Part shown: positions 16,393 through 24,917 of the stretch, in pieces | Layout: the number at the start of each line of letters is the position of its first letter | Numbering within the stretch: position 1 is the stretch's first letter | Assembly: GCA_002715965.1 (NCBI GenBank) | Contig: PBAL01000093.1 | Location: forward strand, 1 to 60,437 | DNA: 60,437 bases | Direction of reading: 5' to 3' | From: Verrucomicrobiales bacterium | GTDB lineage: Bacteria; Verrucomicrobiota; Verrucomicrobiia; Limisphaerales; JAYPXF01 | Notes under the pieces: model-generated | The model's input: the letters and a program-made list of their open reading frames with translations, nothing else | Told to the model about the DNA's origin: nothing | Database searches by the model: none | Translations under genes and position numbers: made by a program

Positions 16393-17490
16393 TTATTCCG
16401 CACCCACACCCTCGAAGATCGGCTTCTCGTGCAGCCGGAGGAAGCGATGGAGAAGTTTGGCGACGACTTCGTGGCCGTAGGCGTTCCAGTGTCCGTCGTC
16501 GTTGTTCTCGATGAGTTTGATGAAGGGGTAGTTTCCACCTTCGAAGGCAGCATCGAGATCAAAGAGCGGATAGCGGGCGCTACGCTGGGCCAGGCCGTTT
16601 CGGACAGTGTTCCACATGTTGATCCATTCCGGATTCGGGCGCGCGCCGTACATCCCGAACATCATGACCATGAAGCGGATGTCGTTCTCCAAGCAGGTCT
16701 TCTCAATCGCATCGACCAGGGCAAGCGTGATGTGGGCAGGGTTCATCTCCTCGATGTACTTCACCGGTTCTCTGGGACGCAGAACAGGCGGTATCAAAGT
16801 GGTGAGATTGGTGTCTGCGAACACGGGCTTGCCAAGGTGATACTGGATGGCTGCGCAATTGTTGTCCGGATCATTGAACAGGTACAGAGCCAGCATCACC
16901 ACGTCGGGTTTGTATTTGAGGCCTTCTTTCATCAGGAACAAATACTCTTGATCCGTGCCGTAGCCCGAAACGCCGGTGTTGATGATCTCCCAATCCTTGC
17001 CCTCTTCCGCGAGCATGCGTTCGACGACTTCCGTGTAGATTGCCCGGTCGCCGACGCCGTACCCCCAGGTAAACGAATCACCCAAGACAAGGATGCGTTT
17101 CTTCCCTGTCACGCGCTCGTAGGTGTATTCGCGATCACGAAGGCCCTTCGAATTGATCGTCAGCGGACGACCGCGAGTTTCGGAACTCCAACTCGGGATG
17201 TTTCTCCAGCCGAGGTATTCGTCGAAAAGATATTTGTGCCCGGTGAAATCCGCGCGGCGTTCTTCGAGGTAAATCGGCGGTTTCTGGAATTTCCATTGCC
17301 CGGTTTCCCGATCACGAACCAATCGTTCCTGATGAACCAATACCGCCACGATCGCAACACAGCCAAGCAACGTGGGAACGAGGACCGCAGCGAATGCAAA
17401 GAGCTTCTCCCGTCCACTGGGAGCGGATTTTGGAGCATTGGCACCGGAAGATGAATTCGATGCGCCTTCAGGTTTGGGATCCACGTTCAA
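16393..17490 (-). CDS. Membrane-anchored SGNH/GDSL hydrolase
   Basis: A 365-residue protein with one N-terminal transmembrane helix (about residues 31-52) and an extracytoplasmic hydrolase domain. Block I is LVLGDSFTWGYG with nucleophile Ser139; the C-terminal DDGHWNAYG holds the Asp331/His334 pair of the SGNH triad, and TGVSGYGTDQE supplies the conserved Gly. Such proteins are often esterases acting on polysaccharide O-acetyl groups. The start is either TTG 17490 or GTG 17484, with no strong ribosome site. The gene ends 16 bp from rsmB (convergent). Upstream, 17491-17761 contains no gene but has a short C-rich/G-rich inverted pair. Confidence 0.8.
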   Translation of the reverse strand: MNVDPKPEGASNSSSGANAPKSAPSGREKLFAFAAVLVPTLLGCVAIVAVLVHQERLVRDRETGQWKFQKPPIYLEERRADFTGHKYLFDEYLGWRNIPSWSSETRGRPLTINSKGLRDREYTYERVTGKKRILVLGDSFTWGYGVGDRAIYTEVVERMLAEEGKDWEIINTGVSGYGTDQEYLFLMKEGLKYKPDVVMLALYLFNDPDNNCAAIQYHLGKPVFADTNLTTLIPPVLRPREPVKYIEEMNPAHITLALVDAIEKTCLENDIRFMVMMFGMYGARPNPEWINMWNTVRNGLAQRSARYPLFDLDAAFEGGNYPFIKLIENNDDGHWNAYGHEVVAKLLHRFLRLHEKPIFEGVGAE

Positions 17491-17761
17491 TGCGCGGAAG
17501 TAGACCGTCTGCTCCAGTGCTTGTTAAGCAGATTCGCGTGGCTGAAGACTGTCAAATGAATTGCCATGTATTTGCGTGAATCCAAGAGCGGGATAATTCC
17601 CAAACCGAATCCGAGCGCTTTTTGCCACCCTCCCCGCCTGGCACGACAGGCCACCGTCTCCTGCACGGACCGATCCCCATAATGATCGCCTGATCAAAAA
17701 TGTGACTGACAGGCAGCCCGGCGTGGGAGGGTTGGAGTGAGGGAGAACGCTTTGCCAATCG

Positions 17762-19102
17762 TCAGAACGTCTTTCTCCAGCGCTCAAACTCGCCACTCAA
17801 CGCCTTCAGTTTCTCCGGCTCAGATTTCGCCAGGTTCGTTGATTCCGATATATCTTTCGCCAGATCAAACAACTGCCACGGCCGCTCCGGTCGTTCGCGA
17901 ACAATCTTCCAATCCCCCATTCGAAGCGCTGCGTGCCTTCGGAACGTGAAGAAGAACGACTCGTGCTTCGACTTCGCCCCGTCAAACAGCAACGGCAGCG
18001 GATCTTTTCCGTCGAAAACCACATCCGACGGAAGTCTCGCACCGGACAACTTCGCACAGGCCTGCATGATATCGGGGGACCAGAAGGCTTCATCCACGAC
18101 AGAACCTGGTTTGATTTTCCCCGGCCACTTCGCCATGGCCACGACGCGAATGCCGCCTTCCCAACAAGTGACGCCTCCGCTCCGCAGGGGATCGTTGATG
18201 CCTATATCGATGCCTTTGCGGTTGAGCCGGAAGCCACCGTTGTCTGACATGAAAAAGACAAAGGTGTTGTTCGCCTGCCCAGTTTTGTCCAGGGCGTCCA
18301 GCACCCGGCCAATGGCACGATCCAAGGCAGTCACCACCGCGGCGTACCGCTTGTGGGGATCTTCCTCGGACGGAGAAAACCCATAGGTCCGGAATGCCCA
18401 ATCCGGTGCCTGCCATTCGTTCTTTTGCCCCGGTTTCTTGTTCTTCTTGCTTGGGAAATGGGGCGCGTTGAACGGCAGATAACAGAACCAGGGTTTGCCG
18501 GTCTTCGAACGGCGCTGCATGAACTCGATCGCCGCATCGGCAAAGATATCCGTCGCGTGTTCACCCTGCCGATGCAGTTCCTTGGTCCCCTGATACATGT
18601 CATGCTTCCCACCGTAGATGTGGCTGTAGTAGTCGATGTTCCCCGAAGCGTGACCGATGAACTCGTCGAAGCCGCGTTCCGTCGGCCGCGAGCCCTTGGC
18701 AAAACCGATATTCCATTTCCCAAAGCACCCCGTCGCATATGGAACCGGCGCACGTCGCAGCAGTTGTGGAATCAACAACTCCTTCGGGTTCAGCCCTACC
18801 CCGTAATTCCCAGCCAATCCCGGCAGTTGGTTCATCAATCCGTGCCGTTCCGGAATCCGCCCCGTCAGCAAACACGCACGCGAAACGGTGCAGGTGGAAG
18901 AAGCTGTGTAAAAGCTCGTCAGCCGGACTCCTTCCCTTGCCAGGCGATCAAGTCTTGGTGTCTTGATGGTGGACTCAGGATTGTAGCTCTTAAGGTCGCC
19001 GTACCCCAGATTGTCGCAGGTGATGATCAGGATGTTGGGGCGCGCAGCGGAAGCCGAACTGGCCAAGAGCAACGCGGAGATAAAACCAAACAAATGTTTC
19101 AC
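17762..19102 (-). CDS. Secreted sulfatase with atypical CTVSR active site
   Basis: A type I sulfatase of 446 residues, expected to remove sulfate esters from polysaccharides in the periplasm or outside. I place the start at GTG 19102, which gives a clear signal peptide (VKHLFGFISALLLASSASA) just before ARPNILIITCDNLGYGD, where the Asp residues bind Ca. The formylglycine position is Cys71 in STCTVSRACLLTGR: the usual C-x-P-S-R is C-T-V-S-R (Val73, codon GTT). The remaining landmarks (GKWNIG, FFMSDNGGF with the metal-binding Asp-Asn) are intact. It is divergent from the Gfo/Idh genes, which suggests a shared substrate. Formylglycine conversion is uncertain because of the Val. Confidence 0.92.
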   Translation of the reverse strand: MKHLFGFISALLLASSASAARPNILIITCDNLGYGDLKSYNPESTIKTPRLDRLAREGVRLTSFYTASSTCTVSRACLLTGRIPERHGLMNQLPGLAGNYGVGLNPKELLIPQLLRRAPVPYATGCFGKWNIGFAKGSRPTERGFDEFIGHASGNIDYYSHIYGGKHDMYQGTKELHRQGEHATDIFADAAIEFMQRRSKTGKPWFCYLPFNAPHFPSKKNKKPGQKNEWQAPDWAFRTYGFSPSEEDPHKRYAAVVTALDRAIGRVLDALDKTGQANNTFVFFMSDNGGFRLNRKGIDIGINDPLRSGGVTCWEGGIRVVAMAKWPGKIKPGSVVDEAFWSPDIMQACAKLSGARLPSDVVFDGKDPLPLLFDGAKSKHESFFFTFRRHAALRMGDWKIVRERPERPWQLFDLAKDISESTNLAKSEPEKLKALSGEFERWRKTF

Positions 19103-19244
19103 GCCCAGAACCTGCGGCAGTCGCGTGCCCAAGTCAGCAAAAAGATGATGAACTGGATACTGCCTGCTCAATCGACCACATGGCGTCCACATAAGCGCAT
19201 TGCCGGCTTGCGCGAGATCCGTCGCTTCCAGATGATTCGGCCCG

Positions 19245-20519
19245 ATGTCTGACAAAACGCTCAAGGTCACGATCAACGGAACCGGATTTGCCGCGGATTA
19301 CTCGACGCAGACCTACGGAATGATTCCCCACAAGAACGGCGTGGGCATCCAACTCGCGGGCGTGACCTCGGGCAAAATCGCCAATGCCGAGGCTTTTGCC
19401 GAGAAACACTCGATCAGCAAGGCATTCGCGAGTCATGCGGAAATGCTCGCGGAAGTGCAGCCAGACATCGACAACATTGCCTGCGCCAACTTTGCCCATG
19501 GGCCGTACACGATCGAAGCGGCCGAGGCGGGCGTGCCGGTCATCGTACTGGAAAAGCCTCCCGTGATTTGGCCCGGCTATCCGGATGGCCGGGAGGCGGA
19601 TGCCGAGACTCGGAAGCAGGAATCGATGGAATTCCTGAACGGTGTGCTCGATGCCGTTCGCAAGGGCGGCTCGAAATTGCTCTACGCCGAGGACTTTATC
19701 TACGTCGATGGCCTCAAGGCCCTGGTCGAACTCCTCATCGAAGCCCGGAAAGCCGGCAAGGGCACCGTTCTTTATCAGTCCGGTATCTGCGCGCACCAGG
19801 GATCACATGCCCCGGCGTACGACACGCCTTCGCTTTCAGGTGGTGGCGCATTGTTCAACAAGGCCTGCCATCCATTGGGGCCTTGTCTCTATCTGAAACA
19901 GGTCGAAGGAATCTTGCGAAACGGAGAACCGATCCGCCCGGCGAAGGTGGCTGCAGTCTCAACGCAGATTCTCAAACATCAGGATCCGAGGGCCGGCGAA
20001 CATTTCCGCGTAATGCAGAACGTCGACGATTTCGGAAAGGTGACCGTCGTGTTTGAAGATGAAACGATCGCCGAGGCGATGGGGCACGATCTCAGCATCA
20101 CCGGCATTCATGATGAGCTGAATGTAATCACCGACTTTGCGAAATACGACGTTCGCATCAATCCGAACAACGAAAACGAAGTATTCCTGCCGGCTGCTGA
20201 ACCCGCGGGGAATCTTCTCTTCCGCGAGAAGCTGCCGACCCCGCTGGGCACGAGTCATCCGCGGCCAAATCAGTTTTACTCACACGGTTACGTCAACGAG
20301 ATGAGCGACGCCGTGGATTGCGCGTTGGATCCGGATCGCTTTCCCCAGTCGGGACCGTTGATGGCCTGGGACACGATGGCGATCCTGATGGCGGGGTACG
20401 AATCGGCGGAGAAGAATGGACAGTTCATTGATCTCAGCGAGACGATCAACAGCCGTGAATTCGAGCGGAACGAAATGCCTGATCCCGCGAAGTTCGGTCA
20501 TGTTCTCCAACGCCTTTAG
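19245..20519 (+). CDS. Gfo/Idh/MocA-family oxidoreductase (1)
   Basis: An NAD(P)-dependent oxidoreductase of 424 residues, somewhat longer than the usual 330-390. The N-terminal Rossmann half begins VTINGTGFAADY; VPVIVLEKPPVIW has the conserved EKP Lys used for hydride transfer. The middle (GGGALFNKACHPLGPCLYL) contains the family's GG..x..H-type segment. The substrate is probably a sugar, inositol or derivative. It is the first of three consecutive family members; the 142-bp gap to the divergent sulfatase should carry promoters for both. Confidence 0.88.
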   Translation: MSDKTLKVTINGTGFAADYSTQTYGMIPHKNGVGIQLAGVTSGKIANAEAFAEKHSISKAFASHAEMLAEVQPDIDNIACANFAHGPYTIEAAEAGVPVIVLEKPPVIWPGYPDGREADAETRKQESMEFLNGVLDAVRKGGSKLLYAEDFIYVDGLKALVELLIEARKAGKGTVLYQSGICAHQGSHAPAYDTPSLSGGGALFNKACHPLGPCLYLKQVEGILRNGEPIRPAKVAAVSTQILKHQDPRAGEHFRVMQNVDDFGKVTVVFEDETIAEAMGHDLSITGIHDELNVITDFAKYDVRINPNNENEVFLPAAEPAGNLLFREKLPTPLGTSHPRPNQFYSHGYVNEMSDAVDCALDPDRFPQSGPLMAWDTMAILMAGYESAEKNGQFIDLSETINSREFERNEMPDPAKFGHVLQRL

Positions 20520-20573
20520 ACAAATCACCGACGAAGTTGCCATTCGCCCCGAATCCTGAAACTACCATTCGCC

Positions 20574-21572
20574 ATGACAGACAAACCCTTTCGCTACTTA
20601 ATCGTCGGTTCCGGAAACATCAGCCGCACTTACGTAAACGCCATCGACAAGACGCCAGGGCTTGAACTTGCCGCGATGGTTTCGCGTAGCGGCAAGCGGG
20701 CGGAGAACGCGCCGGATGATCTGCCGGTATTTCCTTCGATCGAGACGGTCGAGGTCGATTTTGATGCGGTCATACTCTGCACCCCCAACGGTTTGCATCA
20801 TCAAGGTGCCCGCGAAGCTGCGCGTCGCGGCAAGCATGTGCTCACGGAGAAGGTTCTGGAGATTTCCCGGGAAAACATGGATGCCATGATTCGTGACTGC
20901 GAGGCGGCTGGCGTAAAGCTGGCAGTCAGCTACCAGCGGCGTATGAGTCCGGAAAACCAAACGCTCAAGGGGCTGCTCGAATCCGGCGCGCTGGGTCGGA
21001 TCTTCGCGGCAGACATGCGGGTGAAGTTTTATCGGGACGAAGCCTACTACAATTCCGGCGCGTATCGGGGTGGATATGAAATCGACGGTGGCGGGCCATT
21101 CATTCAACAGGCTGCGCACAACGTAGACTTGTTCTGCTGGTTCTTCGGCATGCCTTCCAAAGTCGTCAGCATGTTGGGAACCTGCCTGCACGACATCGAG
21201 GTGGAGGATCATGGCACCGCGCTCTTGCGCTATGAGAACGGCATGCTTGGCAGCATCACCGCTTCATCCGCCTGCAAACCGGGCTTTTCTCCAGTGCTCG
21301 AAATCCACAGCGCCAAGGGATCGGTGACACTCGTCAACGACGAGATTACCACCTGGGAAATCGAAGGCGTGGACAATCCGTCAGCCGACAAGGAGTTCGA
21401 AGTGCACAGCGGCGCCAATACGGCGGCTGTTGCCGACACCGCCGGCCACGAAGCCATCCTTGCGGATTTTGCCGAAGCAGTCCGGACAGATCGTGAGCCG
21501 GCAGTACCGGCAAGTTCCGGTCGCCTGGCCACTGATTTGATCTTGCAGATCTATTCGGCCAACGTGGAGTAG
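20574..21572 (+). CDS. Gfo/Idh/MocA-family oxidoreductase (2)
   Basis: 332 residues. The Rossmann start YLIVGSGNISRTY fits the family and GGYEIDGGGPFIQQAAHNVDLFCWF carries the catalytic-type Asp/His arrangement (DGGG..QQ..H). The conserved EKP motif is TEKVLEIS, with Val94 in place of Pro; Lys93, which contacts substrate or cofactor, is kept. It follows the first copy by 54 bp on the same strand, so co-transcription is likely. It is clearly different in sequence from its two neighbours, so the genes are not recent duplicates. Confidence 0.9.
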   Translation: MTDKPFRYLIVGSGNISRTYVNAIDKTPGLELAAMVSRSGKRAENAPDDLPVFPSIETVEVDFDAVILCTPNGLHHQGAREAARRGKHVLTEKVLEISRENMDAMIRDCEAAGVKLAVSYQRRMSPENQTLKGLLESGALGRIFAADMRVKFYRDEAYYNSGAYRGGYEIDGGGPFIQQAAHNVDLFCWFFGMPSKVVSMLGTCLHDIEVEDHGTALLRYENGMLGSITASSACKPGFSPVLEIHSAKGSVTLVNDEITTWEIEGVDNPSADKEFEVHSGANTAAVADTAGHEAILADFAEAVRTDREPAVPASSGRLATDLILQIYSANVE

Positions 21573-21646
21573 CATTCCGCACGTTGTCAGGCGTGGGGAG
21601 AAATGACTTGCCGGTCGAGCCCGCTCTCGAATACTAGCGCCCATCT

Positions 21647-22807
21647 ATGGACAAAGTGCGAATTGGTATCATCGGATTGGGCAATATCGGCCGTTATCAC
21701 GCCGGCTATCTGTCGGACGGAAAAATCGACCGCTGCGAATTGACGGCGGTCTGTGACGCCTTCGCCAAGGCAACCAAGCCCTACGCCGCGCAGGGCCTGA
21801 AGACCTTTGCCGACGGTGAAGAGTTCATTCGCTCCGGAGAAGTCGATGCCGTCATCGTCGCCACTCCTCATTTTCAACACACCACCCTTGGGATAGCCGC
21901 GCTTCAGGCCGGCGTGCATGCGATGATCGAGAAACCGATCTCCGCGCACAAAGCGGATGCCGAACGACTGATCGCCGAATCGGAGAAGCACTCAAATGTT
22001 GTGTTCGCCGGTATGTTTCAAATGCGCTCGGAACCGCGCTACCAGAAGCTCAAGAAGATGATCGATAACGAGGAACTCGGCACCTTGCTCCGCATCAACT
22101 GGATCGACACCGATTGGTTCCGCTCGGATGCGTATTACTCCAGCAGCGCGTGGCGCGCGACCTGGAAAGGCGAAGGCGGAGGTGTGACCCTCAACCAGTG
22201 CCTGCACCAACTCGACACCTTGTCGTGGCTGGTGGGTATGCCCAGCCGTATCCGCGGCTTCGCGCAACTCGGCCGCTACCATCAGATTGAGGTTGAAGAC
22301 AACGTCACCGCGTATCTCGAATTCCCCGATGGCGCGACCGGCACGTTCGTGAGTTCCACCGGCGAGATTCCGGGAACCAACCGACTGGAGATCGTGGGCA
22401 CACGCGGCAAGGCCGTGCTTGAGCACGACAAGCTGACCTTCATCCGGAACGAGGTGGCCTCCGACGAATGGAACCGCACCTCCACAACCGGGTTCGGTCA
22501 GCCCGACCAATGGACCATTGACATTCCCTTCGGCAACGCGGAGATGCCGCACGCGGCTTACATTCAGAACTTTGTGGATGCCATTCTCGATGACACACCA
22601 CTTCATGTTCCGGGAGCCGAAGGCATCAACTCCATCGAACTGGCGAACGCCATTACTTACTCGTCGATCATCGACCAGACCATTGAGCTGCCAATGGACA
22701 GCAAGGCCTGGGAGGAAAAACTCAACGAACTCGCCGAAAACTCCACGCTGGAGAAGAAGATCGTGGAAGCCAAAAAGGAAGACTTCACCAAGTCCTTCCG
22801 GCGTTGA
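21647..22807 (+). CDS. Gfo/Idh/MocA-family oxidoreductase (3)
   Basis: 386 residues, with the canonical IGIIGLGNIGRYHAGYL dinucleotide fold, HAMIEKPIS (EKP) and GEGGGVTLNQCLHQLDTLSWLVG, which holds the GG..xxxxxxH..D segment. The Lys-rich C-terminal tail (about 40 residues) is longer than usual. It is the third family member in a row, 74 bp after the second. It most likely oxidises, reduces or epimerises a sugar or cyclitol in the same pathway. It ends 22 bp before the convergent DUF1080-esterase gene. Confidence 0.92.
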   Translation: MDKVRIGIIGLGNIGRYHAGYLSDGKIDRCELTAVCDAFAKATKPYAAQGLKTFADGEEFIRSGEVDAVIVATPHFQHTTLGIAALQAGVHAMIEKPISAHKADAERLIAESEKHSNVVFAGMFQMRSEPRYQKLKKMIDNEELGTLLRINWIDTDWFRSDAYYSSSAWRATWKGEGGGVTLNQCLHQLDTLSWLVGMPSRIRGFAQLGRYHQIEVEDNVTAYLEFPDGATGTFVSSTGEIPGTNRLEIVGTRGKAVLEHDKLTFIRNEVASDEWNRTSTTGFGQPDQWTIDIPFGNAEMPHAAYIQNFVDAILDDTPLHVPGAEGINSIELANAITYSSIIDQTIELPMDSKAWEEKLNELAENSTLEKKIVEAKKEDFTKSFRR

Positions 22808-22829
22808 TGGAATTGAGTTAACAGTTCTG

Positions 22830-24692
22830 TCAGGGCAAGGGTGTATTCGGTATCACTGCGTTCCTTGGATACTTGCCATTGAATACCAGCATCTGCTCGT
22901 AACTCTCATGGGTGACGAATGATTCGTCGACCTTGCCATCCTCGCCGAGGACGCCCTTGAGATCGAGTTTCAGATGCTTGGCAAGAAACGGGTATGCGGC
23001 CTGACGTTTGGAATCGCCGTAGTCGTGGCCTTCGTTTTCGAAGTGGGCATTGGCGACTTTCTTCTCCGCGCCGTAGAGGCTGTAGACGTGTTTGATGTAA
23101 GGGAACTCGACTTTGGGCGTGTTCTTGGTCCAGTCCTTCCCGTTTGAGATGACGAGCTGCGGACGGGGCGCGGCCAGCGCGGCAATCTCCGCGTTGTTGC
23201 TCTTGTGATTGGCGCTCCAGTGGATGGGCATCGCGCTTTCGCAGACGCAGCCGCCAAAGAAATGAGCCGACACCTGGCAGACCGGGACCGATACGGCAAT
23301 GCGTTCGTCGATGGCAGCGAGGATGAACGTCTGTGTTCCCCCTCCGGAACAACCGGTCATGCCGATGCGATTCGGATCCACTTCGGGGAAAGTTAGCAGG
23401 AAGTCCAATGCGCGGGTGCTGTTCCAGGTTTGCAACCGGATGAGCTCGGGAATCTCTTTGTGAACCCAGCCGACTTCCTTGGAGTCCCCGTAGCCCATCA
23501 TGTCGTATTGAAAGACGAGCGCGCCCATCTTGGCGAGGACGGCGCAGCGGGTCTGGCGTGATTCGCGGAAGCGGCCGCCATGGCCGTGGGGACAGAGGAT
23601 ACCAGCCAGCTTGCCCTTGAAATTTGTGGGGCGGAACAGGGAGCCCGTGACGTAGAATCCCGGTGAACTTTCGATGGCGACGTTCTCGATCTGGTATCCG
23701 TCGTAGACGCGCTTCTTCACGAAACGGGGATTGAGCGGCGTGCGTTTGGGGAACTCGGTGAGCTTGGCGCCCGCAAGCAATCCGGCTTTGACGCGCGCCT
23801 TTCGTTTCTTCCAGGCGGCCAAGTTTTTTGCCTCGGCCTTGAACGATGCGAGTTCGGCTCTGGCCTGAGGTTCCTTCTGCGCGTAGCCGCGACGAAGTTG
23901 AACGGCGACATGTCCAAGCTTCTTGACCTTGATGTTTTTCCAACGGCACTTGGCTCCTTTCGGCCAGCCCTTGCCTCCGTGGACCTGGACGGCAATCCGG
24001 CCTTCGTCGCCGAGCAGTTCGGCGACTTTGCGTTTGTTGTATTTCGGATGCGTGAAGGTGTTTCCATCCAACTCGCTGACCTTCACACCGTTGAGCCAGG
24101 TGGTGATCTTCGCGGGATTGCCAACGACGCGAACTCGCGCGGTGTTCCACTCGCCCACCTTCCAGGCCTTCACCCAGGCCTCGCCGGTGATGGAATAACC
24201 CTGATCCTTCACCGCGTCCGTACTTGGACCGGATTTCAGCCCTATCAGTTTCTTGCCCTTGTCGTAGATTCCATTGATGTCGAAGGGGCGGTTGTTGAAT
24301 CCGCCGGATCCTTCGCCGTAGATGTGCCCGATATTTCCGCGATCGTGGTAATCCACCATCATTTGAAAACACTGACCCTTGTTGTTGCCGCGCACAAAGA
24401 GCCCGCTGCAAACGCCCCAGTCGGGTTTCATGTCGATCAGGAGTTCGAAGTTTCCGAACTTCTCACCGGTCAGCAGAATGCCTCCGTTGCCGCTACCGGG
24501 AGGATCCTGTTCGCCCACGATCGCGCCGTCTTCGACATACCAGCGGCCGCCCGTTCCGTGGCCGATCTTCTCGGGATTCTTGTGCCAGCCTTTGAGGGTC
24601 TTGCCATCGAAGATGGAAACGAATCCGTTATCCGCGGCTTGCAGCGGAGCGAACGCGATGAGCAGGGTGAACGCGAGGATTTGGCGAATCAT
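22830..24692 (-). CDS. Secreted DUF1080 - acetyl-xylan-esterase-like fusion
   Basis: A 620-residue exported enzyme. Start ATG 24692 (MIRQILAFTLLIAFAPLQAA) gives a signal peptide. Residues about 22-235 form a DUF1080 (concanavalin-like, 3-keto-disaccharide hydrolase type) domain with FVSIFDGKTLKGWH and GGILLTGEKFGNFELLIDMKPD. After a Lys/Ala-rich linker, residues about 290-600 are an alpha/beta hydrolase of AXE1/dienelactone type: CPHGHGGRFRESRQTR, Ser449 in GMTGCSGGGTQT, and His556 in ENEGHDYGD. It probably binds or cuts a glycan and removes acyl groups. It is convergent with the Gfo/Idh set and lies 225 bp downstream of DUF1501; that gap holds no gene. Confidence 0.86.
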   Translation of the reverse strand: MIRQILAFTLLIAFAPLQAADNGFVSIFDGKTLKGWHKNPEKIGHGTGGRWYVEDGAIVGEQDPPGSGNGGILLTGEKFGNFELLIDMKPDWGVCSGLFVRGNNKGQCFQMMVDYHDRGNIGHIYGEGSGGFNNRPFDINGIYDKGKKLIGLKSGPSTDAVKDQGYSITGEAWVKAWKVGEWNTARVRVVGNPAKITTWLNGVKVSELDGNTFTHPKYNKRKVAELLGDEGRIAVQVHGGKGWPKGAKCRWKNIKVKKLGHVAVQLRRGYAQKEPQARAELASFKAEAKNLAAWKKRKARVKAGLLAGAKLTEFPKRTPLNPRFVKKRVYDGYQIENVAIESSPGFYVTGSLFRPTNFKGKLAGILCPHGHGGRFRESRQTRCAVLAKMGALVFQYDMMGYGDSKEVGWVHKEIPELIRLQTWNSTRALDFLLTFPEVDPNRIGMTGCSGGGTQTFILAAIDERIAVSVPVCQVSAHFFGGCVCESAMPIHWSANHKSNNAEIAALAAPRPQLVISNGKDWTKNTPKVEFPYIKHVYSLYGAEKKVANAHFENEGHDYGDSKRQAAYPFLAKHLKLDLKGVLGEDGKVDESFVTHESYEQMLVFNGKYPRNAVIPNTPLP

Positions 24693-24917
24693 GGGCGGGA
24701 TCGTTGGGTGCGCTGAGAGCTTTGGCGAGCGGAAATCCACTCGCCCGAATTCCAGACATTCGGACCATGACCCAGCGTCCACCCGCACACTCAAACCGGA
24801 ATGGATTGCGGCGCATTTGCAGCGCGAATGTAACAAGGCCCTTTGGGCCTCAATTCCGCGTATGCGGTTTGGGAATGAACAACGCCTGACATGCGCCATT
24901 AGGGTGAAGTGGATGGC

